Positions 1-7,553 of a stretch of 10,924 nucleotides of DNA are shown one piece after another. A program made the translations under genes and the position numbers. Position 1 is the first letter of the stretch; the number at the start of each line of letters is the position of its first letter. Below the pieces are notes generated by a model, which was not told the DNA's origin, did no database searches, and saw only the letters and a list, made by a program, of their open reading frames with translations. The DNA lies in assembly GCA_002270565.1 (NCBI GenBank), contig NQMI01000267.1:1813-12736 (forward strand). Direction: 5' to 3'. The stretch is from Stenocarpella maydis. Lineage: Eukaryota; Ascomycota; Sordariomycetes; Diaporthales; Diaporthaceae.

Positions 1-1440
1 TTATTACGTTTTAAGTTATATAAATTTGATCTTTATACATTAATCAAAAAAATAATTATAATGAAAATAAATTTATTTATCATAAATTTAATCTTATTGA
101 AATTATAAAGATTATTTTATAAGCTTTTATATTTAATCCTTATGTTTTAAAATAATTGAAGTTAATATTTAATAACTTTTTAATTCTTATAATTAGAATC
201 TTAATAATTATATAATTAATTAAATATAATTTAAACTTAATTATATTTTAATAAAGTATTATATTTAATACTTATTAATTAGTATATTAGTATACTATTA
301 TACTATTTTATATTATAATATAAATTAAAAAGTATTAAAAACTTTAATTATTGTAATTATATTTATAAGATTTATGTTACCAATTTTAAGTCTATAATTA
401 AAATAAATAATGAAAAATAATTTACTTATATAAGAAATAAATTATATTATATTATTATTAAATTTGAATATATTTGAAAAGGTAGTAAATGAATATATAG
501 AAAAGTAATACAAAATTAAGCGATATAAATAATACTTAAAACCGGTATTTAATATAAATCTAAATACTTTTTATCTTTATTATATTTTTTCTTGGTTTAG
601 TTTACATTCGGAAAATTAATTTAAAACAAATAGTTAAGTATAATTAGTCTTAATTAATATTAAATTTTATTAGATATTTAACCTTAATGCAGTGCTAGGA
701 TAGCTTAAAGTTAGTAAACTTACTAAAAACTATCTACTTTCTAGTCCTAGCTACTTCTTAATATTCTATATTATATATATATATGATTAAAACTTTAATT
801 ATTATTATTTAAACAATAAATAATACTTTCTATAACGTACAATATTTCTATCAATCATTATTCTTTATTAAAATGAAAATATATTAAATATATATAATAA
901 TAAATTTAAAAGTAACAGCTTTATATATAATAAGACTTAATCATCTTATAATAAGTAGTAAAAGTATTAGTAAAGGTATTTCTTTAATAATAATATTCTT
1001 AAGATTTTTAATATAATTAATAGTTTAATAATAAAAAGTTTATTTTTAATCTAATTAACTTAAAGCTATTTAATACTTAATTAATATTAAGCATTTAAGG
1101 AATAAATTTATAATAATAATTAATGAATTCTTTTATATAATATTATAAAAAGGTTATAATAAAGCTATAGTCTTTTTAAGATTCTAATTATAATAACTTA
1201 AAATACTTTTAATAATACTAGCTGAATATATAAGCTATTAAGTGCTTAATGCTTATCGGCTTAATGTAATGCTTTTTATTTATAAAAAAAATAATTTAAT
1301 ATTGATAATTAATAATTATAATATTAGTTACTTAACCTAGTTATATATATATATATTAAATATATTAAATATAATAAAAAAATTTTAAAACTTTATATTA
1401 AAAATTTGAGGTCTTATTTTAAGCTATATATGAATATGTT
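1..1440. other. AT-rich, gene-free block (RIP-like)
   Basis: This stretch is almost entirely A and T, dominated by TAAT, ATTA and TATA words, with very few CpG or CpA steps. No open frame or recognisable protein remnant was found on either strand. Such composition is typical of fungal AT-isochores made of old repeats mutated by RIP (C to T, mainly at CpA). The block stops abruptly near 1440, where balanced sequence begins. I infer decayed transposons but cannot name a family. Confidence 0.75.
694..751. repeat. Degenerate inverted repeat in AT-rich block
   Basis: GCTAGGA at 694-700 is matched by its reverse complement TCCTAGC at 745-751. Between them TTAGTAA (711-717) faces TTACTAA (720-726). 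The unit is locally richer in G and C than its surroundings, so it may be a remnant of an older element. The arms are short, and chance is possible. Confidence 0.3.
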
Positions 1441-1453
1441 AATGGTTATATAA

Positions 1454-1469
1454 CCCCTGTTATTAGGGG
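1454..1469. repeat. Short stem-loop at the composition boundary
   Basis: CCCCT (1454-1458) and AGGGG (1465-1469) form a 5-bp stem with a 6-nt loop. It lies where the AT-rich block gives way to balanced sequence. No function is implied. Confidence 0.35.
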
Positions 1470-1801
1470 CCTTACCGCCTTAGCGTAAACACCCCTTGCG
1501 CTACTACTATTCCTACAGCTTAGGATGTAACGGTCATCACAGATAGATTATCCAGGGCTTAGTCATGTTCCTTGCTTGCTCCCTTGCTACGGGCAATGGT
1601 CGTTAAGGTCCACAGCTGGGCAGGAGATACCTGAATAATGAAGCGGAAACGCGTCAGCAGAGTATCGAAACCCGACTCCGACCAGGGAGAGGCCGCTTTG
1701 TTTGTATAAATCATAGGGTTTATCTGCTGGAACCATTTTTTACAGCTGCCTTTCAACAGTTTTAACTTGGCGCACCTGGGGTAACCGTATGACGATCTGC
1801 A
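1470..1801 (+). promoter_or_regulatory. 5' flank and putative promoter of the Zn2Cys6 gene
   Basis: About 330 bases of balanced composition precede the start codon and hold no convincing gene. The only core-promoter-like word is TATAAA at 1705-1710, roughly 95 bases before the ATG, followed by a moderately pyrimidine-rich stretch near 1735-1765. I saw no CCTCGG or CCGAGG site of the kind bound by CTF1/FarA-type regulators. The transcription start cannot be placed from sequence alone. Confidence 0.3.
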
Positions 1802-4489
1802 ATGATGGAAGCCGCACAACCCCGTGAATCAGCCTCTCCTGCCGCCGTCCCGCTATCCAAACGGGCCAGGGCCCCAACCGCCTGCAATGTGTGTCGACGA
1901 CGGAAGGTTAAGTGCAATGTCGCCTCCGTCGGGGTGCCTTGCCGAAATTGCGTGCGTGACGAGCAAGAGTGCCAGATTAGCGGACGAAAGGTTCGCTCGT
2001 AAGTTTACTCTCTCCCCTCGCCCCTTGCGTATGTTCCCACATGTGCTCGTGAAGGCTAAGTCAGGGATGCAGTCAGCCACAGTCTTGTACCAGGTCAACA
2101 TGTTCGCCAGACGCCACCTTCCAACCCTCTCTACCTCTTCCCCCGCCAAATACAAGCCCAGTAACACCCCAGGCCGCATCTAGTGTTTCCACACTCTTCG
2201 TGCCTTCGGGTAGCACGCGAGATGACGGTGTCTATGAGAACGCGATGGAGACGTGTAGCAGTATCAACACTATGAGTCTGGATACCATCATGCCAGGACC
2301 AGAAGACTATGCCATTGAGTCGTTGGCTACGTCTATCATGGGAGGCATGACCGAGGCCACGACGGAAACCTTCTTTACGGGTAAGCACATGCTTATAGAA
2401 AATATGAGACCCGACAACAGCCCAAGGCAGAATAGCCCACCAATTGTCCCAAAGATAGTAAGGCCTCTCGTACCAAGTGGAAAGAGACGGCTTTCCGGAT
2501 ATTGCACTGGACAATCTGAGAGTAGGGTCTGGTGTTTCCACAAGAACTTTTGGCGTCATTATTGTCACTGAAGTTATAAAGAGAGTCAACCACATGTTGA
2601 TACTGGTTGTTCCGTGAACCTCCACGGATTTCTTCTGCCCTATCTAGTGAGCCTACTGCTAACAGAATCGGTGTAAAGGCGACCAGCAGGGAATAGGTTA
2701 CATCCTAGATATTGTGGGCGAGCCAAGCGAAATATCACAACATTACGGTCTTCCAAACATGGCCGTAACTCATCAAATGATGCCCCAAGACGTCGCATAT
2801 GTCCGCTCCAAGGGTGTCTTCTCGCTTCCGAGTGAGTCGGTCTGTGAGGCGCTATTGAAGGCATACTTCCACCACATACATCCAATACTGCCAGTCGTTG
2901 ATCCTGTAGCTGTGCTTACAACTTTCCGCAATGGTGGCGCCTCGGCCATTAATTTACTACTCCTTTGGAGCATGTTTTCTGTAGCCGCCAGTGTAAGTTG
3001 ACCCCTTTGTTATAACTATGTATACTTGTTAATCGGTCGTTACAGCACGTGGATAAGGAGGTGGTTTACCAAGCCGGGTATCAGTCTCACAAGGAAATGA
3101 GGAAGTCGATGTTCACACGTGCCAAGGCAAGTACAATCCGGCCCTTTCTGCCAGTACTCATTGGCGAATCGACTGACAATCAACACCGTGCTAAGTGCTA
3201 CTACGATAACGGGTGCGAAAAGGACCGCATCATTATCATCCAATCCGTCAGTCTTTTGGCCTTTTGGTACTCGGACCTAGCTGAGCGGACAGACTCATGG
3301 CATTGGATGGGCATTGCCATCAGCTTGTGTCAGACTCTAGGTCTAAACCGCGACCCTGATCGTGGCCACTATAACAAGAATCTCTCAGACCGCCAACGCC
3401 AGTTGTGGCGGCGTATTTGGTGGAGTAGGCCTTTTTCACCACGTTCCTTTGTGATGTAACAGGAACGAAATTTGACAAACATGCAATAGGCTGCTTTTAC
3501 CGTGACCGCTGGCTCAGCTTCGCCATGGGTCGCCCAATGCGCATCAACGCCTGGGATTGTGACACTCCCATGCCCTCAGCAGATGACCTGACAGACGACG
3601 TCGGCGAGTTGCCTCCTCGGGTACAAGCCAAGTACATACCTACGGACTTCAGCCAGCTTGCCAGCCTATGGATAGTCCTCCTGCATCTCAGCAAGACACT
3701 GGGAAGCATCCTGTATGAGAACTACAGCCCCACCAGACAACTGCCGTCACGGGCCTGGATTGAGGCAACTGAGGAGGAACTCTCTTGCTGCATCGCTCAA
3801 GCTGGTGAACAGCCTGCGAGCGGGAGCCCGGCCATATCCTTTTACTTCTACCATCTTCAACTTCATTACAAGTAAGGCGTCTTCTTTTGCCCTGTCCCCT
3901 ATGAGTCAAGCCGCTAACTTTCCCACTAGTGCTGCAACTATTGCGTTATGGAGACCGCACCGCAGCAGGGTCACCGCAGATATGCCGACAGATCAGGCGT
4001 CAGCTTGGTCCAGGCATGTGAGCCAGAAGATCCAGATGGCTGCCACCAACACGAACAACGTGCTGGAAAGGATCATCAGCGAGCAGCTGGTCAATTATAT
4101 AGGACCCATGACGTAAGTGAAATAAATTTTCTGTATATTGCTCCATGCAGTCATTGACTTCTTCCAGAGTTCCTGTGCTTGTGCCAGCTATGACTGGGCA
4201 TCTCAGCGAGGCCAAATCGTCGGACCCTTTACAGAGGCAGCTGAGCCTCAACAGGCTCAACATATTCATGATGGTATTGAGGAGGATCCAGGATATATAC
4301 TCTTCGGCGACTTTCATCCACGGTCTGTTCTCACAGGCCATCGAGAAAATGACCGCGCCAGGGCGTTGCTACACGGGACAGACAACACCAGTAACTGGCC
4401 CCATGCTAAAGCCAAACGTTCGTCTGGAAATGCCGGTAGACCCTCATTGGGACTTTGATTTTGAGGTTTGGGACACAACCCCCCACTAA
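1802..4489 (+). CDS. Zn(II)2Cys6 fungal transcription factor, CTF1-like (spliced; one in-frame TGA)
   Basis: Probable nuclear DNA-binding regulator. My model joins 1802-1998, 2073-2613, 2666-2992, 3046-3126, 3196-3424, 3490-3871, 3930-4112 and 4168-4489: 2262 nt, exactly 754 codons with stop. The N-terminus carries a Zn2Cys6 cluster (Cys 28, 31, 38, 47, 50, 57; spacing C-X2-C-X6-C-X8-C-X2-C-X6-C) with basic RRRKVK after the second Cys. A Pro/Ser/Thr-rich linker follows. From about residue 290 a fungal_trans (PF04082) region runs through DVAYVRSKGVFSLPS, AYFHHIHPILPVVD, GIAISLCQTLGLNRD, LWRRIWW and MGRPMRI, ending in a variable C-terminus. The LRSKGVFSLP and AYFHHVHP style resembles regulators annotated as cutinase transcription factor 1 alpha/beta (fatty-acid or cutin catabolism). 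That subfamily call is from memory and the targets are unknown. The TGA at 2569-2571 breaks exon 2 in this model, so the gene is either mis-modelled there or disrupted. The ATG at 1805 is an equally possible start. Confidence 0.8.
1999..2072 (+). other. Intron 1 of the Zn2Cys6 gene
   Basis: GTAAGT donor right after the zinc cluster and CAG acceptor, 74 nt, with a CTAAG branch-like site at 2056-2060. It joins TC to T (Ser codon) and opens the 2073 frame. A CAG ending at 2093 is a phase-compatible alternative acceptor. Confidence 0.75.
2569..2571 (+). other. In-frame TGA within exon 2
   Basis: The frame entered at 2073 stays open until this TGA, then resumes without further stops to 2613, where a phase-0 splice joins the conserved exon 3. 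A 60-nt segment from GTAGGG (2522) to AAG (2581) would remove it in phase, but both splice sites are weak. A second option is a 316-nt intron from the strong GTAAGC donor at 2381 to the TAG at 2696, which also keeps phase. Otherwise it is a true nonsense change or a sequencing error. Confidence 0.6.
2614..2665 (+). other. Intron 2 of the Zn2Cys6 gene (tentative)
   Basis: GTGAAC donor, CAG acceptor with GCTAAC directly before it, 52 nt, phase 0. It is needed because the conserved downstream frame (GYILDIVGEPSEIS and onward) has stops at 2645, 2648 and 2660. The branch-to-acceptor distance is very short, so the boundary is uncertain. Confidence 0.5.
2993..3045 (+). other. Intron 3 of the Zn2Cys6 gene
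   Basis: GTAAGT donor and TACAG acceptor, 53 nt, phase 0. It joins the SVAAS end of exon 3 to HVDKEVVYQAGYQSHKEM, matching the usual order in this family. Confidence 0.88.
3127..3195 (+). other. Intron 4, probable GC-AG intron
   Basis: The exon ends AAG and is followed by GCAAGT, the classical context of the rarer GC donor. CTGAC at 3171-3175 is a good branch site and the segment ends CTAAG. It is 69 nt, a multiple of three, with no stop, so it could also be translated as 23 residues. Removing it joins FTRAK to CYYDNGCEKDR, which reads as the normal family sequence. Confidence 0.65.
3425..3489 (+). other. Intron 5 of the Zn2Cys6 gene
   Basis: GTAGGC donor and ATAG acceptor, 65 nt, with TTGACAAAC as branch region. 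It joins LWRRIWW to SCFYRDRWLSFAMGRPMRI, the expected continuous motif. Unspliced, the frame ends at a TAA (3457-3459). Confidence 0.88.
3872..3929 (+). other. Intron 6 of the Zn2Cys6 gene
   Basis: GTAAGG donor and CTAG acceptor, 58 nt, with CGCTAAC branch site at 3912-3918. It splits an Asn codon (AA/T) and joins YHLQLHY to NAATIALWRPH. Confidence 0.9.
4113..4167 (+). other. Intron 7 of the Zn2Cys6 gene
   Basis: GTAAGT donor and CCAG acceptor, 55 nt, with ATTGAC branch site. It splits a Thr codon (AC/A) and opens the last exon, which runs to the TAA at 4487-4489. The earlier CAG ending at 4150 would give an immediate TGA. Confidence 0.9.
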
Positions 4490-4692
4490 AGCGACGTTAC
4501 TATAGTAAGATGATATCACCATATTGGTTTGGGTAGAGGTCACGAATTAAGTTGAAGATAGACCGCGGGCTGCTGGTTCGGTCGCCAGCACTAGATTTTT
4601 GATACTCATCAAGTCAATCATTCCTCCCCCCCCCTTAACAGCCAAGGGATTAGCGGAGCGGGCTATGGATCGAAGCTTATATACCTCCTGGC
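4490..4692. other. 3' flank of the Zn2Cys6 gene
   Basis: Balanced intergenic sequence without an open frame. It contains a CCGCGG word (4562-4567) and a run of nine C residues in the CCTCCCC stretch near 4623-4635. No AATAAA lies close to the stop codon, so the polyadenylation site is not assigned. Confidence 0.4.
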
Positions 4693-4752
4693 GAAGAGGG
4701 CCCCGGCGAAGAGGTCAGCAAAGAAGAGGGCAGTAAAGAAGAGGTTAGCAAA
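4693..4752. repeat. 15-bp purine-rich minisatellite, four units
   Basis: Four adjacent 15-bp units begin at 4693, 4708, 4723 and 4738, each starting GAAGAGG. The last three read GAAGAGGTCAGCAAA, GAAGAGGGCAGTAAA and GAAGAGGTTAGCAAA, differing mostly by C/T changes. The first unit diverges in its second half. A weaker purine-rich extension reaches about 4790. Confidence 0.8.
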
Positions 4753-4939
4753 GCGTAACAAAGGGTATCTAGTGAAGGGGGCAATAATAAAAGACTGTAA
4801 TAAAGCGCTTACCTAATTAGCTTTGTTTTATATAATAGTTCTTAACTTTTCAGCTAAATAATTCTAGTTATTTATCTAAAATAAGCAATCTAGCTTTAGG
4901 TAAAGTTATAATTATATATTATTTATATATTTCTATATG

Positions 4940-4956
4940 CCATTCTTTTAGAATGG
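4940..4956. repeat. Perfect 7-bp stem-loop
   Basis: CCATTCT (4940-4946) pairs with AGAATGG (4950-4956) across a TTT loop. It lies just before the palindromic unit at 4959-5023. No T-run follows on either strand, and rho-independent terminators are not expected in a fungal nuclear genome. Confidence 0.55.
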
Positions 4957-4958
4957 TA

Positions 4959-5023
4959 GTGTATCCCGGGCGAGAGAAAGAAAATAACTGAAAAATATTA
5001 ATTCTCTCTCCCAGCGTGTATCC
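4959..5023. repeat. 49-bp palindromic unit flanked by 8-bp direct repeats (MITE-like)
   Basis: GTGTATCC occurs at 4959-4966 and again at 5016-5023. The 49 bases between them contain near-terminal inverted arms, GGGCGAGAGAA (4968-4978) and TTCTCTCTCCC (5002-5012), with one mismatch. Eight-bp target duplications with short inverted termini are typical of hAT-type elements, so this may be a very small internally deleted derivative. It is too short to assign with confidence. Confidence 0.4.
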
Positions 5024-5165
5024 TATATAAAATTAATGTTTAGAATTTTCTGCATTTAATGGATATAATATAAACCTCTGAAATTGTCTTTGTATTGAGT
5101 AAATTAAGCTCAAAATTGATATTAATTAATACTTTGTCCTTTAATTGGGGCAATAATCCGGAGTT

Positions 5166-5184
5166 ACATTTGCAAGTCAAATGT
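5166..5184. repeat. Perfect 7-bp inverted repeat
   Basis: ACATTTG (5166-5172) and CAAATGT (5178-5184) flank a CAAGT spacer. It is isolated in non-coding sequence. Confidence 0.5.
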
Positions 5185-5310
5185 TTCTGATTTCCAATCA
5201 TTTAATTGCCTGTTTATTACCCGTATCTTAGCATCTTCCCCTATATACAGGGTAACCTTAGCGATACGACATACCTGCCTACTTACTAGAGTTAAAATTC
5301 CTTTAAATAA

Positions 5311-5526
<216 letters not shown>

Positions 5527-6332
5527 TAAAAGCCTAATTAATATAAGCCCTAACCGTAGGCCCTAGAGGCACTATAGTTCTAATAATGGCCCTTCTAAAT
5601 GTGCCTATANTTTAGAAATCTTTATATTATATTAAGTCTCATAATAGTTATTAGATTATTATTTATTTACTTTATTATAAATTAAATCTTTATTACTTCT
5701 AAAACTAATGTGTTAGCTAATTATTGTTTCATTAATTATTACTAAAGGCATCTTAATATTACATACTTCTTTAAGTTAAATTTAACTTGTTTTAGTTCTT
5801 TAATACTTTATAAGCTTAATATTAGCTTTTTAAATAATATAAAGATAATTATTTAAAAGAGTAATTATATACTCTTTATATAGTTTTTATTTACTCTAAG
5901 AACTAATATAAAAAGGCTACTTTATTAATTAGAACTTTTATTTATACTAAAAGTTAGTTATTAAATATTTTAATAAATATTTAAAAGTATTTATAACTTT
6001 CAATTTAGAGGTAAGATAAGAAGTAAATATTTACCTTGAAATTAATAAACTTTAAATTTCATAAAGATATATTAGCCTTTTACATTTAATTTCCACGTCT
6101 CGTTTTATAGAAATCTCATTATGAACTATTTTTAAAATAATAAAGAACTTAAACTTAATAATATAATGAATTAAAGCGTAAATAAAGAAATTAATTCCCC
6201 TACTATATAGTATAATTTATTAAGAAGTAGCTATATATTATATATCGCTACCCTGATTTTATATATAAAGAACGTTTATGCTAACCTTACTAAAACCCTT
6301 AAACTAAGCCTAAAATGGATGTAAATTTTAGG
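5527..6332. other. AT-rich, gene-free block left of the transposon nest
   Basis: Strongly AT-rich with no coding frame. A somewhat less biased patch at 5540-5610 (CCCTAACC, GGCCCTAGAGG) may be a remnant of something older. It ends at the TA target site of the pogo-like element. Confidence 0.65.
5610..5610. other. Ambiguous base (N)
   Basis: A single N in the sequence, about 85 bases after the microsatellite, marks an unresolved call. The local assembly should be treated with caution. Confidence 0.99.
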
Positions 6333-6334
6333 TA

Positions 6335-6359
6335 ACGTGCATGATAAGCGAGTGAGCCA
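6335..6359 (+). repeat. Left terminal inverted repeat of the pogo-like element
   Basis: Matches the reverse complement of 10094-10118 at 24 of 25 positions. The single difference is C against T at the sixth base, a transition consistent with RIP. Confidence 0.93.
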
Positions 6360-6374
6360 GATAAGCGAGTGAGC
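6343..6374 (+). repeat. Subterminal direct repeat in the left end
   Basis: GATAAGCGAGTGAGC is present at 6343-6357 and again at 6360-6374, so the units repeat every 17 bases. The right end has only one copy. Repeated subterminal motifs are often transposase binding sites, which is an inference here. Confidence 0.85.
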
Positions 6375-6433
6375 TACTTTTCGACGCAACGCGACTCCAA
6401 CTCCTTCAACACCAATTTTCTCAACAACCTAAC

Positions 6434-7446
6434 ATGGTTTCTCTTTCAAAGGAAGCCAGGGTATTATTAGCCCTTGAAGCTCTTCAGAATAATAAGGCAC
6501 TAAGTATACGAGCTGCAGCTAAGATCCATAACGTTGATTGTATAACTCTCTCTCACTAGCGCGCTAGTAAGCCTGCATAATGCAATATTACGGCTAATTT
6601 AAAGAAGCTTACCCAATCGGAAGAGGAGGTAATAGTTTAATATATAATCAAGCTATCTATACACGCATTCCCGCCTAGATTGTCTAGTATGGAAGATATA
6701 GCTAACTAACTACTCCATGAATGCGATGCGCCTCCTATTAGCAAACGCTGGGCCTACAACTTTATTAAACGTCAGCTAGAGCTCTATATGCATTATACGC
6801 GTAGATATAATTACCAGAGGGCTAATTATAAGGATCCAAAGGTTATTAGCGAGTGGTTCACACTTATATAGAACACTAAGGCTAAGTATGGTATTATAGA
6901 TGATGATATCTACAACTTCAATAAGACGAGGTTCATGATGGGCATCATCTTCGCGGGCATAATAGTAACAACCTCAGACAGCCTCAGTAAGGCAAAACTG
7001 GCCCAGCCTGGCAACCGCGAATGGGCAATAGTAATTCAGGGCATTAATGCCCTCGGCTGGGCTATCCCTCCATTTATTATCTTGGCCGCACAGTACACCT
7101 CGCCAACTGGTATACTGAGTGCAACCTCCTAGCCAACTGGCATATCGAAACTACTGATAATGGCTAGACTACTAATTCTATAGGTCTCAATTGGATTAAG
7201 CACTTTAACTTCCATACAGCACCTTGTATAAAGGGCAAATACCGGTTATTAATCCTTAACGGCCATAAGAGCTATTACTTAACTGAATTTAAGCGCTACT
7301 GCTAATAGCACAACATTATTACGCTCTGCATGCCTCTACATTCTTCCCACCTCCTCTAGCCACTCGATGTTGGCTGCTTTGGGCCGCTAAAGCAGGCATA
7401 TAGTCGCTAGATTGAGGACTTAATGCACATGTATATCAACCATATA
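6434..7446 (+). pseudogene. Fot1/pogo-like transposase, 5' part (DDE_1), inactivated
   Basis: Starts at the ATG at 6434 with MVSLSKEARVLLALEAL, then an N-terminal helix-turn-helix/CENP-B-like region and the DDE_1 (DD35D) core. RIP-type stops interrupt it early (TAG 6557, TAA 6578 and others), mostly readable as former CAG or CAA. A 1-nt deletion near 7094-7098 moves the frame from 6434 phase to 7096 phase. The conserved NFDETGF block now reads NFNKTRF (first catalytic Asp to Asn, codon 6920-6922). LILDGH now reads LILNGH (second Asp to Asn, 7258-7260). PLDVGCF keeps its Asp (7366-7368), 35 residues further on. The stretch 6935-7130 is the longest intact piece and includes QPGNREWAIVIQGINA. 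The frame is cut at codon AT/A by the Tc1-like element. Confidence 0.93.
7445..7446. repeat. TA target duplication, left of the Tc1-like element
   Basis: TA at 7445-7446 and 9386-9387 flanks the inserted element. Keeping one copy rejoins the pogo transposase frame exactly as NHISKLKF. Confidence 0.9.
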
Positions 7447-7489
7447 CGGAGGAACAGCCCAAAAGAAAAACGCCAAGGCGCAGGGGGCC
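7447..7489. repeat. Left terminal inverted repeat of the Tc1-like element
   Basis: Identical over 43 bases to the reverse complement of 9343-9385. After it the two ends differ by a short indel (the left has an extra TTTGCC-like insertion) and then share CCTGCAAT. The repeat contains CGCCAAGGCG and leads into GCAGGGG...CCCCTGC, so each end can also fold on itself. Confidence 0.95.
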
Positions 7490-7553
7490 TTTGCCCCTGC
7501 AATATTTTGCTATGTACCTGCTAGCAAATCGATAATCCCCTCAGGCCCGCCGG

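Larger units (their letters stand above)
4760..5303. other. AT-rich intergenic block with small hairpins
   Basis: No gene seen. The sequence is mostly AT-rich, with a less biased patch near 5130-5280. It carries several short perfect or near-perfect inverted repeats, listed separately, but no coding frame or recognisable element. Confidence 0.6.

Noticed and set aside
1..1440. Mitochondrial or centromeric origin of the AT-rich DNA
   Set aside because: It directly adjoins a spliced nuclear regulator gene and shows no mitochondrial gene. A centromere cannot be argued from composition alone.
1559..1819. 86-codon open frame on the minus strand in the 5' flank
   Set aside because: No domain or family resemblance, and it overlaps the putative promoter and start codon of the regulator.
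2381..2435. A 55-nt intron from the strong GTAAGC donor to the ATAG at 2435
   Set aside because: The resulting phase meets a TAG within a few codons (2456-2458), and the frame straight through 2381 reads as a plausible linker. The donor remains of interest only for the 316-nt alternative.
2131..2625. 164-codon open frame on the minus strand
   Set aside because: It lies antisense to the linker exon of the Zn2Cys6 gene and to intron 2, has no recognisable domain and is best explained as a shadow frame.
5034..5052. Similarity between TTAATGTTTAGAATTTTCT here and a near-identical stretch at about 10158-10176
   Set aside because: The match is about 19 AT-rich bases with one G/A difference and does not extend either way, so chance is likely.
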